Shown here piece after piece: positions 1 to 8,335 of a DNA stretch of 64,000 bases. The notes beneath the pieces are model-generated. The model was not told where the DNA came from, searched no databases, and saw only the letters and a list, made by a program, of their open reading frames with translations. The position numbers and the translations under genes are program-made. The first letter of the stretch is position 1, and each line of letters opens with the position of its first letter. The stretch spans positions 2,093,203-2,157,202 of the forward strand of contig NZ_KV440949.1 in assembly GCF_001636315.1 (NCBI RefSeq), given 5' to 3'. The DNA comes from Neobacillus mesonae. GTDB taxonomy: Bacteria; Bacillota; Bacilli; Bacillales; Cytobacillaceae.

Positions 1-1
1 A

Positions 2-130
2 CTAATTGGCCGAAATGAATGTTTTCTACTATTAGAAAGCCTTTACGGCAATGCAGATTATCCATTAATGTATAACAAATTTTATATACCACAGCAGTTT
101 TCGAATATAAAATTAAATATTTATAAATAG
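2..130 (+). CDS. GntR/UTRA-family regulator, 3' end only
   Basis: Only the last 42 codons lie in the window; the start is off the left edge. The frame reads through ECFLLLESLYG and ends FSNIKLNIYK before a TAG stop. It aligns almost residue for residue with the end of the complete GntR/UTRA regulator at 22281-23018 (ending FSKIKLTIYK), so it is the C-terminus of a paralogue of that protein. In this family the C-terminal UTRA domain binds the effector ligand and the N-terminal winged helix binds DNA. The effector is unknown. The assignment rests entirely on the in-window paralogue. Confidence 0.8.
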   Translation, partial: LIGRNECFLLLESLYGNADYPLMYNKFYIPQQFSNIKLNIYK

Positions 131-194
131 CTGATAGAAGAACACACCGTTGATTCCATGGAACATGGAGATAGTTGTAGAAATTTACGTTATT

Positions 195-296
195 TATGCG
201 AACCACCCTTTGCTTGTGATGGCAGTGCTACGGCGCGGGGTGGTTTTCTTGTTTTCTAAAAAGTTTTTTCCGAAAAGAAATAAGCGCTTGTTTTAA
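195..296 (+). repeat. 3'-end hairpin element, copy 1
   Basis: AACCACCC and GGGTGGTT arms enclose a variable loop and are followed by a T-rich stretch and a diverged right half. Related copies are at 4583-4735, 15178-15247 (right half only) and 42676-42832. This copy begins about 65 bases after the stop of the regulator fragment. The GC-rich stem and T-rich tail could act as an intrinsic terminator. Confidence 0.65.
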
Positions 297-322
297 TTCA
301 GGGCGAGACAGGAACGCAGTCT

Positions 323-380
323 GAAAATGAGCATGATTTTGCCCGGGTACTTCCTGAAACCCAGCTCTTCGGTTATTTAG
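323..380 (+). repeat. Single diverged unit of the 60.7-kb repeat
   Basis: The segment contains AAAATGAGCA, then GATTTTGCCC, CTCCT-like and CTTCGGT blocks in the same order as the two tandem units at 60665-60750. It is too diverged to prove common ancestry by eye, but block order and spacing agree. Confidence 0.45.
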
Positions 381-594
381 AGGATTATTCTTGATAATTC
401 AATGCAACTCCCCTTTAGCCGTGGAAAAATATTGGCGTCCAAATGATTTAGCTTTTAAAGAACTTTAATCGATCCAGCCTTCCCCTTATACTCTAATATT
501 TTTTAGTTATATTCTTTGTTTATCGGGTACGTACATAAATAACATCCTTTACACACTCAAACGAATTGACATCTTGTATTGTAGGGGGAGCGAT

Positions 595-1143
595 ATGTTT
601 GGATTCGGTGACATTATAAAATTTTTAATCTCTTTTTTTGTGATTCTTCCGATGGTTACTCTTATCCATTTAAGCGGACATATTTTTTTTGCTACGCTTT
701 TCGGGGGATCCGAGAAAAAAATCAAAATCGGATGCGGGCCGATCGTATGTTCCTTTTGGAATGTGGAATTAAGGAGATATTACTTTTGGAATGGGGCCTG
801 CGAGTTTAAATCGTTAAGGCATGATAACCGTGTGACGAACACCTTCATTTACCTTGGAGGATCATTATTCAATCTGGCAGGTATATTTTTAATACAAAAT
901 CTCGTATCTGAAGGAATCCTGGATAAGTCCGTTTTTTGGGATCAGTTTATCTATTTCTCCTTTTATATGTTGTTTTTCTCGCTATTTCCTATGGATTTTT
1001 CGGATGGGTCGCCCAGTGATGGGAAGGCGGTTGTACTCACATTGAAGAACCAGCATGAACGGAAAATCAGTGATGATATTCAATTCAGGAAAATAGAAGA
1101 GCAAAATGAATCCAAGGAAACTTTCAAGGATCATAATAATTAA
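595..1143 (+). CDS. Membrane protein resembling an inactive M50 (site-2 protease) homologue
   Basis: A 182-residue protein; the ATG at 595 is chosen because GGGGGAG lies just upstream, although the frame is open from a TTG at 574. Hydrophobic segments lie at about residues 7-38, 85-104 and 115-133. HLSGH (25-29) sits where M50 proteases carry HExxH, with Leu in place of the catalytic Glu. PMDFSDGSPSDG (132-143) sits where they carry the second DG metal motif, and NLAG (93-96) resembles the intervening membrane segment. The layout is M50-like but the catalytic Glu is missing, so the protein is probably not a protease. The tail is charged and cytosolic-looking. No operon partner is evident. The family call is inference from motif order. 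Confidence 0.5.
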   Translation: MFGFGDIIKFLISFFVILPMVTLIHLSGHIFFATLFGGSEKKIKIGCGPIVCSFWNVELRRYYFWNGACEFKSLRHDNRVTNTFIYLGGSLFNLAGIFLIQNLVSEGILDKSVFWDQFIYFSFYMLFFSLFPMDFSDGSPSDGKAVVLTLKNQHERKISDDIQFRKIEEQNESKETFKDHNN

Positions 1144-1380
1144 CCGATCCTTTTGGCTTTTAAACGTCTATTCTTTGTAGAAGAAACTGGTCCGTTCGTA
1201 TAACTAAAGAAAAACGGTCAACACATACAAGAAAATGGGCGATAAATGTCTAAGCAGTTGATATAGAGTGCCACTGGGGTTGAAGGAAATAACTTTTGAA
1301 CATTTATTAACTAACACACTGAGCACTTGAAATTCATCAATCTTCGACAAAAAAATAATTGGCCATTTTAATGCTTTTAT

Positions 1381-1440
1381 TTTTGTCGATATCCCCTCAT
1401 ATTTTGTAGATATTTCCCGGGAATTTGTTGAAATTTGAAT
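1381..1440 (+). repeat. 21-bp-period array, core TTTTGT(C/A)GATAT
   Basis: Core words begin at 1381, 1402 and 1423, exactly 21 bases apart, the third degenerate (ATTTGTTGAAAT). A nearly identical array is at 42978-43037. Other arrays with the same period but different core words are at 12427, 12645, 23871 and 45920. Confidence 0.75.
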
Positions 1441-1479
1441 AACACCACCATAAATTGAATTTACCATGCGATATGCGTT

Positions 1480-1596
1480 TCTGTTTGTCTTTTACAATGA
1501 ACATTATGATTTTTAAATGATTGTGGGCAAGAATCAAAATTTTGATATGTATCGGGTATTGTAATTTCTGTTTCATTGGTACCTTTTGTTATTTTT
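1480..1596 (-). pseudogene. Eroded fragment of an unrecognised gene
   Basis: One minus-strand frame reads GTNETEITIPDTYQNFD, resembling INKTEVAIPWKFENLP in the minus-strand frame at 43047-43228. Both lie beside the same 21-bp-period array, so the two loci appear to be decayed copies of one module. I do not recognise the family, and no full-length version is in the window. Confidence 0.35.
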
Positions 1597-2112
1597 CAGA
1601 TTCATATCGTATACCATTCCCCCCTTCTTAAAGTTCAAAATCCGGGGATTTTCATATATATCGCCTAGCGATACGAAACAAAAAACGGATTAGACACGGG
1701 TATGATAGCCTTGGGTTTGCAACCAAATTCCCCAGTTATCTCCGGGAACTTTAACTCTCCAATTTTATAAACCTCGACATATATCGGATGATTACTTTGT
1801 ATGGATTAGATTCCGAGGAATGTATCATTAAAATTGCTTCACTGGTTGTAAATATTATATTGAACGCTACGGGAATTTTTTTAGGTAAACAGTTTTTTAT
1901 AAGACAAGTATGAGGTGGCATAAGTATATACAGATAGGGATATATGGTGAAATAATCGATTATTTTCGCTTTCAAAGTTTATGCCTTAAGGAAGTGCTAA
2001 TCAACATCCAAGACAGATATAATCTTTAGAAGTAAAGATGAAATTTTGGAGTTCCGTGGACCGTATTAGAATTATTTGATTTCACCTTGTCCGAAATCTT
2101 TGCAGAAAGTGA

Positions 2113-4509
2113 GTGAATAAATTGAAGCCCGAAATTGTCAAATCACCATTGGGGAAAGTGCATGTCGATTATAAGGGAGAGCCTATCTCTGGTGTTAGGA
2201 TGGATGTTTCTAAAGCCTATGGTGAAATACCTATGTTGCTCCAGAAGGTCATCAATGACAACGATAACCATGCCTGGAAACAGATCAAAAAAAAGATTGA
2301 TTATATATATTCAAATCTAAACTATGCGTTAGCAGGACTAGACAAGGAGACTTCTTTTGGTAAGGAGGTGCAAAAACAGATTAGGTCGGGTAAGAAATTG
2401 TTTTTCAAACCAAACCTGGTCAGTCCATTAGTGATCAATCCAACAACACATGGCGAAGACATAGCTGCAACCGCAGTGACTGAATGGCCTTTAATCGCCG
2501 CTATAATGAGATGGTTCCACGACAAACTAAATATCAGCTATTACGAGATGGCAATTGGTGAGGCTTCTACAAGTACTTTCTTATTTTCATCCCTTTTAAG
2601 CAAAACCGAAGGAAAAATCATTACAACAGAAGCAATTATTGAAGGACGAAGTGGAGATTTCTACGGTGGGTGGGGATTTTTCTTTGTTCGCAAGTACCTA
2701 TCAGAGCGTCATCCCTCATCCCATAAAGATGATCCTATGAAAGGCTACGAGGACAGCGTTGCAGGAAGGTTCATTCCACCAGGAAGAGCTCGAGATCGAC
2801 TGATGGTCTATGACCTGAACAAGCTTCATGATGGGTTCATAAAAGAAAGAACGGTAGCAGTGCCCGGTGGAACTGTTTTTAAGGAAATAACCCTTCACAA
2901 AGTAATTGTTGGTGGAGATCCTCATGACAAAAAAGACTTAAAAGATTATCCAGGCTGCGTACTGGTTAACGTCCCTAAAACAAAAATGCATGCACAAGAC
3001 CTGATAACCAATGCGATCAAGAACCTTGGTATCGGCCTTTATCCTACTCAGAAATATTCTTCGTCCAAAATCGTTCCGAGCTATAAAGATAAGTTACCAC
3101 ATTCGCCCTGGGTTTTAAAGATAGATCCTGAGACTCATTTACCTGTCAAAGATGAGACCGGAAAATATATCGCTACAAAGACGGATGGACTTTCGGGAGT
3201 TCAATCCGACGTGATCCTGGCAGTGCAAAGCCAGAATGTGTTCATGCTGCATGTTATTGATGGTATAAATATTATAAATCTAAACCATAATGGTGACCCA
3301 ATTGCTGTCAGAGTTCCGGAAGGCTATGTTTGGTCCTCTTTGGATTGTGTAGCCCTCGATCTTTTCTGCGCCAGATACTGTTTCAAGACGGTTCCCATGG
3401 ATCAAGCACTGAAGCTTCAGAAGGTAAATCAATGGCCTACAGAGTTTGTCCATCATTCGCCTGAAGCCGTTATTAAAGGAAGAAATATAGAAACACAAAT
3501 TGGGCTTGATTCGCCTCTGTTCAGGTATAACTTGTATCGTTATGCAGAGGAGCGAGGGGTGGGACAGCAGAAGTACTATGTCGTAGGTTGGGATAGTTTG
3601 ACCAGGACACCATTGGCTTCTATTAAGGGTCATCTTGGCAGGATCGATGATAAAAAATTCCTTGAACTTATGACGCACACTATGTATTTTAATTATGGTA
3701 CAATTCTCCAGGATTTTCAAAAGGGTGTTTTTAGTTATGCAAAAGCCTGCGATCAACTAACCGGTACCTCGCTCTTTAAAAATCTCATAGATACCTTCGA
3801 CGAGAATGATGACGGCGTAATCGATTACGATGAGAAGGGGCGAGGAAATGAGACAGCTCAAATAGTCATACTGACCTATTCTCTCGATATTTTGGCAACT
3901 CAACCATATGGCGATCTCAAACGTAATTTTATCACTAATAGCCTAATAAAATATACTAATGAAAATTGGAACCCGCACGGTCACAATTTTATGAGCGATA
4001 TGATTCTGGAAGGTGGATTGGCACAAGCATTTATAATGTCACAATCTGAAAACGTAAAGGAAGACCTTTTTATTTCAGGAATGAGTTATGGTAATGGCAT
4101 GTGGCCCAGCTGGCATACAGCCCAGTATGTACTCATTACTAGCTTTATATACGGATCCCAATCTCCCAAGAACATCAGCCTTAGCTCTCTATACGGGAGT
4201 GCTTTCCAATATGCCGATAAAGTTCTAAATGCAGGGGCTTACACAGGGAATATTTCTCAATTTAACGTTGATAGTGATGATATCCAATATGGCGATAAAA
4301 TTCCTGATAATGATGTAGATGATAATACCAGCAATCCTGATTCGATCAATAAATATTTTGAAGCTATTGCTAATGGTGCAGATCCTCTAGGCTTTACGTT
4401 TTATGTTCCGAAAGGGTACGGGAGCCTAGAAGGGGTAAAAATCCCCAATGTAGAGGAGACTGCAGACCCAGGAAAGACCTTCACTGTTCACTTTGAGTTT
4501 GTATGGTGA
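2113..4509 (+). CDS. DUF362-domain protein with an EF-hand loop
   Basis: A 798-residue protein without a signal peptide, starting at GTG with a weak ribosome site. The N-terminal half has DUF362 hallmarks: KKLFFKPNLVSP near residues 95-106, and VNVPKTKMHAQDLITNAIKN near 283-302, the family's conserved Lys-His and KN motifs. DUF362 proteins are often described as related to iron-sulfur proteins, but no cysteine cluster is visible here. Residues 563-574 (DENDDGVIDYDE) fit the 12-position EF-hand loop at positions 1, 3, 5, 6, 8, 9 and 12, which suggests Ca2+ binding. The C-terminal ~200 residues have no motif I know. The gene stands alone between long gaps. The domain call is firm; the function is unknown. 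Confidence 0.75.
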   Translation: MNKLKPEIVKSPLGKVHVDYKGEPISGVRMDVSKAYGEIPMLLQKVINDNDNHAWKQIKKKIDYIYSNLNYALAGLDKETSFGKEVQKQIRSGKKLFFKPNLVSPLVINPTTHGEDIAATAVTEWPLIAAIMRWFHDKLNISYYEMAIGEASTSTFLFSSLLSKTEGKIITTEAIIEGRSGDFYGGWGFFFVRKYLSERHPSSHKDDPMKGYEDSVAGRFIPPGRARDRLMVYDLNKLHDGFIKERTVAVPGGTVFKEITLHKVIVGGDPHDKKDLKDYPGCVLVNVPKTKMHAQDLITNAIKNLGIGLYPTQKYSSSKIVPSYKDKLPHSPWVLKIDPETHLPVKDETGKYIATKTDGLSGVQSDVILAVQSQNVFMLHVIDGINIINLNHNGDPIAVRVPEGYVWSSLDCVALDLFCARYCFKTVPMDQALKLQKVNQWPTEFVHHSPEAVIKGRNIETQIGLDSPLFRYNLYRYAEERGVGQQKYYVVGWDSLTRTPLASIKGHLGRIDDKKFLELMTHTMYFNYGTILQDFQKGVFSYAKACDQLTGTSLFKNLIDTFDENDDGVIDYDEKGRGNETAQIVILTYSLDILATQPYGDLKRNFITNSLIKYTNENWNPHGHNFMSDMILEGGLAQAFIMSQSENVKEDLFISGMSYGNGMWPSWHTAQYVLITSFIYGSQSPKNISLSSLYGSAFQYADKVLNAGAYTGNISQFNVDSDDIQYGDKIPDNDVDDNTSNPDSINKYFEAIANGADPLGFTFYVPKGYGSLEGVKIPNVEETADPGKTFTVHFEFVW

Positions 4510-4582
4510 CGTTTTGAGTTACGATATATAATAAAAAAAGAAAAGTGCTACCAACACTTCTCCCTTCAACCTCTACTGTCAG

Positions 4583-4735
4583 AGTGTTGGTTGTTTGTGT
4601 ATATTTATTTTCGAGAACCACCCTTATGCTTGCCAGCGCGGGGTGGTTTTCTTGTTTTCTAGAACATTTTTCGAAAGAAAAGTGCGCTAGTTTCACGCAA
4701 AATTCCTTTAAGAATTTCTCTTCGAATTTCAAGGA
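4583..4735 (+). repeat. 3'-end hairpin element, copy 2
   Basis: Begins about 75 bases after the DUF362 stop. It has GTTGGTTGTTTGTGTATAT, then AACCACCC, a short loop, GGGGTGGTT and a T-rich stretch, then a right half with GTTTCACGC and AAGAATTTCTCT blocks. Same order as copy 4 at 42676-42832. The central AACCACCC can pair with the downstream GGGTGGTT and, less well, with the upstream GGTTGTT. Confidence 0.75.
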
Positions 4736-4745
4736 CAATAGAAGA

Positions 4746-5573
4746 TTATTTTTGTTCCACTTGCATCATAATTTTGGTCACATATTGTTCCTTATGATTC
4801 ATGACAACTGTATCGTAAATATACTCTTCAAAAACATACTTTCCTAATGCTAAATTTAAATGTTCCATCTCTGAAAACAGCCGCTTATAGGTTTTATTGA
4901 TTGATTCCTCATCTCCAATATGATATCCAATTAGAAATTCACCTTTTACAGCCTTAAAATACGGATAACCTACCTTTGGATTTGGCTGCTCAATATATAA
5001 AAAGCTATAATTAGAGTATTCCCCCTTTAGGACCTGCTCTCGTTTCGTTATACTACCTATCGGATATCCCGAATCAAGCTGAGATATGCTCAATTCATTA
5101 ATAAAATCTGAAATGACCTCTACAAATTGTTCATCAGATATATTTTCAATATTTCTACTTAGATACAGTGTTGCTTCTGGTAGTTGTTTAAGTGTAACTT
5201 GTTGAAAATCAAGGTGTGACGCTTCTTCCATTAAGGTTATTTTTGCATCAATCATTTTTTCCTTCATTTCAATCTCCTGACGCATTTTCACAATCTCTTG
5301 CTTTTGCTGATACATTAACTGTAAAAAACTTTCAGGCGATTTATTTTTCATATAATGTTGAATATCATTTAGCGACATACCAAGATCCTTTAATAAATCA
5401 ATAACAAAGAATAGCTCTATTTGGTGAATAGAATAATAGCGATAGCCTTTTTCATTTTTCCATAGGGGCGACAGTAGTCCAATTTGATCATAATAAAAGA
5501 GTGTCTGTTTGTTTACTTTACAAAGCCTCGCAAATTCACCAGTAGTTAAATACTTACCATTTTTTTTATTCAT
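4746..5573 (-). CDS. MerR-family regulator (BltR/BmrR-like) of drug efflux
   Basis: A 275-residue regulator. Residues ~8-75 form the MerR winged helix (YLTTGEFARLCKVNKQTLFYYDQIGLLSP), ~80-120 the dimer coiled coil (QQKQEIVKMRQEIEMKEKM), and ~125-275 a GyrI-like effector-binding domain. It is divergent from the MFS exporter at 5696. The shared gap holds a palindrome inside a promoter with a 19-bp spacer, the MerR arrangement in which the activator untwists DNA when a toxic ligand binds. The arrangement matches bltR/blt of B. subtilis. Inferred role: ligand-induced activation of the exporter. The specific inducer cannot be read from the sequence. Confidence 0.88.
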   Translation of the reverse strand: MNKKNGKYLTTGEFARLCKVNKQTLFYYDQIGLLSPLWKNEKGYRYYSIHQIELFFVIDLLKDLGMSLNDIQHYMKNKSPESFLQLMYQQKQEIVKMRQEIEMKEKMIDAKITLMEEASHLDFQQVTLKQLPEATLYLSRNIENISDEQFVEVISDFINELSISQLDSGYPIGSITKREQVLKGEYSNYSFLYIEQPNPKVGYPYFKAVKGEFLIGYHIGDEESINKTYKRLFSEMEHLNLALGKYVFEEYIYDTVVMNHKEQYVTKIMMQVEQK

Positions 5574-5588
5574 TTTGACAGCACCGCC

Positions 5589-5619
5589 TTGACTATATAG
5601 TAACTATATACACTAGGAT
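5589..5619 (+). promoter_or_regulatory. MerR-type promoter and operator of the MFS exporter
   Basis: TTGACT (5589-5594) and TAGGAT (5614-5619) are separated by 19 bases, the over-long spacer typical of MerR-regulated promoters. The spacer holds the near-perfect inverted repeat CTATATAG-TAA-CTATATA. It lies between divergent MerR and MFS genes and points towards the MFS gene. Confidence 0.8.
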
Positions 5620-5695
5620 AAAAATTGTAAATAAATGATAAACAACATTACGTTTTTTTTGGAGTATGTAGTTTGGTTAAGGAGAATGTAAAAAA

Positions 5696-6886
5696 ATGAA
5701 GAATAATAAAGTCGCCTTAGGGCTACTATTAATGAATTTATTCATTGCCTTTTTGGGAATCGGTCTGGTAATTCCCGTCTTACCTACACTGATGAATGAA
5801 TTAGGGATAACAGGGACAACAGTGGGTTATTTAACTGCAGCATTTGCCATTGCTCAATTGATTGTTTCACCATTTGCAGGGAAAGCAGTCGATCATTGGG
5901 GCAGGAAAATTATGATCGTCATTGGCTTATTTATTTTCGGTATCTCGGAATTTCTATTCGGGATCGGCAAAGAAATTGAAGTGTTATTTATTTCTCGTAT
6001 TTTGGGTGGCATTAGTGCTGCTTTTATTATGCCAGCTGTCACAGCTTTTATTGCTGATATTACTAATCTGGATACCCGCCCGAAAGCACTCGGTTATATG
6101 TCTGCTGCCATTAGTACAGGATTTATTATTGGTCCGGGTATCGGTGGATTCTTAGCGGAATTTGGAACACGTGTACCATTCTTGTTTGCAGGTGCACTTG
6201 GTACATTAGCGGCTATACTTTCCATTATTTTATTATCTGAGCCGAATCGTAAAGAAGATCATAATGAACAAGGCTCATATAGCGGGAGTGGCTTGAAACG
6301 TATTATTGCACCAAAATATTTCTTTGCGTTTATTTTAATCTTTATTGCATCCTTTGGTTTAGCAGCTTTTGAATCGTTCTTTAGTCTATTTGTGGACCAC
6401 AAATTTAAATTTAAACCATCCGATATAGCCATCGTTATCACAGGTGGTGCCATTTTGGGTGCAATTTCACAAGTCATATTGTTTGATCGGCTTACAAGAA
6501 TTTGGGGTGAAATTAAACTGATTCGATACAGTTTAATACTATCAGCCTTCCTTGTCTTTTTAATGACCGTTGTTCACTCCTATTTCTCTATTTTACTTGT
6601 TACATTTCTTGTTTTTGTAGGATTTGATTTGTTCCGACCAGCTGTTACTTCATATCTTTCAAATATCGCCGGCAACGAACAAGGCTTCGTTGGTGGAATG
6701 AACTCTATGTTTACAAGTTTAGCAAACATTAGCGGCCCCATTTTAGGTGGGATATTTTTTGATATAGATATTAACTACCCTTACTACTTCGCGACTGTGA
6801 TATTAACTCTGGGAATAGCTTTAACACTTATCTGGAAGAAGCCCGTAAAGGAACCCGCTAACATAGTGAAGGCTGAGTGCAGCTAA
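5696..6886 (+). CDS. MFS multidrug efflux transporter (Blt/Bmr/NorA-like)
   Basis: A 396-residue protein with about 12 hydrophobic segments. Family motifs: PVLPTLMNELG near residues 27-37, the loop 2-3 motif GKAVDHWGRKIM near 62-73, and the antiporter motif C equivalent GFIIGPGIGGFLAEFG near 142-157. These fit the DHA1 drug:H+ antiporters such as Blt, Bmr and NorA. AAGGAG lies upstream of the ATG. The gene is the divergent partner of the MerR regulator, which supports drug-inducible efflux. Its 3' end overlaps the stop of the convergent rhodanese gene by four bases and runs directly into a large palindrome at 6888-6959. Confidence 0.9.
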   Translation: MKNNKVALGLLLMNLFIAFLGIGLVIPVLPTLMNELGITGTTVGYLTAAFAIAQLIVSPFAGKAVDHWGRKIMIVIGLFIFGISEFLFGIGKEIEVLFISRILGGISAAFIMPAVTAFIADITNLDTRPKALGYMSAAISTGFIIGPGIGGFLAEFGTRVPFLFAGALGTLAAILSIILLSEPNRKEDHNEQGSYSGSGLKRIIAPKYFFAFILIFIASFGLAAFESFFSLFVDHKFKFKPSDIAIVITGGAILGAISQVILFDRLTRIWGEIKLIRYSLILSAFLVFLMTVVHSYFSILLVTFLVFVGFDLFRPAVTSYLSNIAGNEQGFVGGMNSMFTSLANISGPILGGIFFDIDINYPYYFATVILTLGIALTLIWKKPVKEPANIVKAECS

Positions 6887-7911
6887 TGGGACAGGGGGAC
6901 AGGCACCTTGTCCCACCTTTTTGCCTGTCGTGGGACGAGGGACCTGTCCCCCTTGTCCCTGGCAGCTGCAGGGTAAAACAGTCGTATTCGGGGGAAGCCT
7001 TTCCATTTAATTATATTAAGGATTGTGTCTATATAGTTTATTACAATGAACTTTCGTTGGAATGATGCAGAAGAATTGCCCCCGTTACTCCATTCCATCC
7101 ATCCTCCATCGTATACACTTATATTGGGCCATCCCATAAGATGAGCAATAAAGAACGCTTCACTTGCTCTCCAGCCGGTACCACAATAAAAAATCACCTT
7201 TTTATCTGGGGGAATACCTGATCCCTCCCATAATTCTTTAATTTCCCTAAGACTTTTGAGGACACCATTTTTCTCTTCAAAATCTTCCATATGATATGGA
7301 TCAGAACCCGCATATCCCCATACGGCATTTGGGATACGTCCCTTTTCTTTCATATAATCATAACCAGTGGTTTTACCGGAATATTCATTCCAACTACGAA
7401 CATCAACCACAATAGAATCTTTATCGTATAAACTTTTTTCAACATCCCTTCTTGTAGAAAGATAGTTTGACTTTGGTTGTAGTTTAAAGGGACCTTTGCT
7501 TGCCGGCATGATCGAAGGATGTTCTTCCACAAGATATCCAAGAGATTTCCATCCATCAATTCCGCCATTCAACAAACGAACATCTTCTACACCTGCGTAC
7601 ATGAATGCCCACGCAGCTTGAGTGGCAGCCATGATCTGTTGCCCGTAAACAATTACTGTGGTTTCATTAGAAATATCTAATTGATTTAAAACGATTTCTA
7701 GCTTCTCAATGGAAACAAGATTCCATAATGGGCCATCCTCTATTAAATTTGTATCCAAATAAATGCTCCCCGGAATAAACCCATTCTTATAGTCCGTTAG
7801 TTTACCATACCCAACACAGACAACAATAGGGTTCGTTTGATAGGCGGAAACATTCATAAGTTTCTTAAGCTCGATTGGTGAAAGTAACTTGTGTTGATTT
7901 TTAAATGACAC
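6883..7911 (-). CDS. Tandem-rhodanese sulfurtransferase, copy 1, with stop-loss extension
   Basis: Two rhodanese domains, thiosulfate/3-mercaptopyruvate sulfurtransferase type. The N-terminal domain has YGQQ where a catalytic Cys loop would be and is presumably inactive. The C-terminal domain has CGTGWRAS with active Cys243. I start at the GTG at 7911 because AAAGGTGGGG lies just upstream; the ATG at 7938 has no ribosome site. Copy 2 at 24802-25656 is roughly 90% identical by eye and stops after GSSA. Here the TGA has become TCA, so translation runs 60 residues further through former intergenic DNA, including the palindrome at 6888-6959, whose codons give the last ~22 residues. Whether the tail harms the enzyme is unknown. 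Confidence 0.85.
   Translation of the reverse strand: MSFKNQHKLLSPIELKKLMNVSAYQTNPIVVCVGYGKLTDYKNGFIPGSIYLDTNLIEDGPLWNLVSIEKLEIVLNQLDISNETTVIVYGQQIMAATQAAWAFMYAGVEDVRLLNGGIDGWKSLGYLVEEHPSIMPASKGPFKLQPKSNYLSTRRDVEKSLYDKDSIVVDVRSWNEYSGKTTGYDYMKEKGRIPNAVWGYAGSDPYHMEDFEEKNGVLKSLREIKELWEGSGIPPDKKVIFYCGTGWRASEAFFIAHLMGWPNISVYDGGWMEWSNGGNSSASFQRKFIVINYIDTILNIIKWKGFPRIRLFYPAAARDKGDRSLVPRQAKRWDKVPVPLSH
6888..6959. repeat. Large nested palindrome of the GGGAC/GTCCC family
   Basis: Outer arms GGGACAGGGGGACAGG (6888-6903) and CCTGTCCCCCTTGTCCC (6943-6959) enclose a second inverted repeat (CTTGTCCCAC with GTGGGACGAGG). It separates two convergent genes, could terminate transcription both ways, and is read as coding sequence by rhodanese copy 1. 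Confidence 0.8.
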
Positions 7912-8098
7912 GCTATCCCCACCTTTATATAGCCACATTCCACAATATGTAAGTGCAATTTATCTTATGGCTTGTATGAGTATTATAATGCTGCAAAAAC
8001 TAGGCGGCAATAATAAGGGACCGCCCTATGCCTATATTATTTAACCATCAGCAAACAAAACAAACGTTAGTTTAAAACCTCATTTTAAAAAATGACAG
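7062..8098. repeat. Segmental duplication, copy 1
   Basis: About 1.04 kb covering the rhodanese gene and its 5' flank is repeated at 24797-25845 in the same orientation. The 5' flank is included: both copies carry GAGTATTATA, a GGCGGCAATAAT block, and AACAAAACAAACGTTAGTTT before similarity ends at AAATGACAG. Confidence 0.85.
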
Positions 8099-8335
8099 TA
8101 GCAGTTTATTATTCCTCAAGTGAGGTTTAGCAGGACCGCAGTTTGGTGCAATTAACAAATTCCGCCAATTTTTACAATTTATTATTATAATTTTCGAAAA
8201 ATTCTTCCGTTTATCAGTTGCTAAATTTTCAGAATCATGATACTTTTTATACTATCAAAGTGAAGTTTATACTTCATCTTACAAATTTTTGAATGGACAA
8301 CTTCATTATATTATTAGCAGGAAAAGGTGTTTGAC
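7912..8335. other. Divergent intergenic region, rhodanese copy 1 / cluster A
   Basis: The left 190 bases belong to the duplicated rhodanese flank, including a GGCGG...CCGCC hairpin near 8004-8026. The right part holds the cluster A promoter region with the RpiR operator at 8261-8276. Confidence 0.6.
8261..8276. promoter_or_regulatory. RpiR operator, cluster A
   Basis: TGAAGTTTATACTTCA has perfect 6-bp arms around TTAT. Close versions occur twice upstream of the cluster B transport operon (52731-52746 and 52760-52775). It lies 60 bases upstream of the RpiR start. A binding site shared by the two paralogous RpiR regulators is the simplest reading. Confidence 0.75.

Larger units (their letters stand above)
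131..594. other. Intergenic region with two repeat remnants
   Basis: No convincing gene. It holds copy 1 of the 3'-end hairpin element (195-296) and a diverged single unit of the repeat found in tandem near 60.7 kb (about 323-380). The last 100 bases lead into the ribosome site of the gene at 595. Confidence 0.6.
1144..2112. other. Long intergenic region with array and eroded gene
   Basis: About 970 bases without a believable intact gene. It contains a 21-bp-period array at 1381-1440, an eroded reading frame on the minus strand at about 1480-1596, and an inverted repeat TATCGC-CTA-GCGATA near 1656-1673. Two short minus-strand frames (1204-1467 and 1751-1975) are not supported: the first owes part of its length to the array. 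Confidence 0.6.

Noticed and set aside
1204..1467. 87-codon minus-strand frame
   Set aside because: Its repetitive middle is the 21-bp array read as heptads; no ribosome site or family match.
4481..4847. Overlapping frames on both strands after the DUF362 gene
   Set aside because: They read through the hairpin repeat and the end of the MerR gene in other frames.
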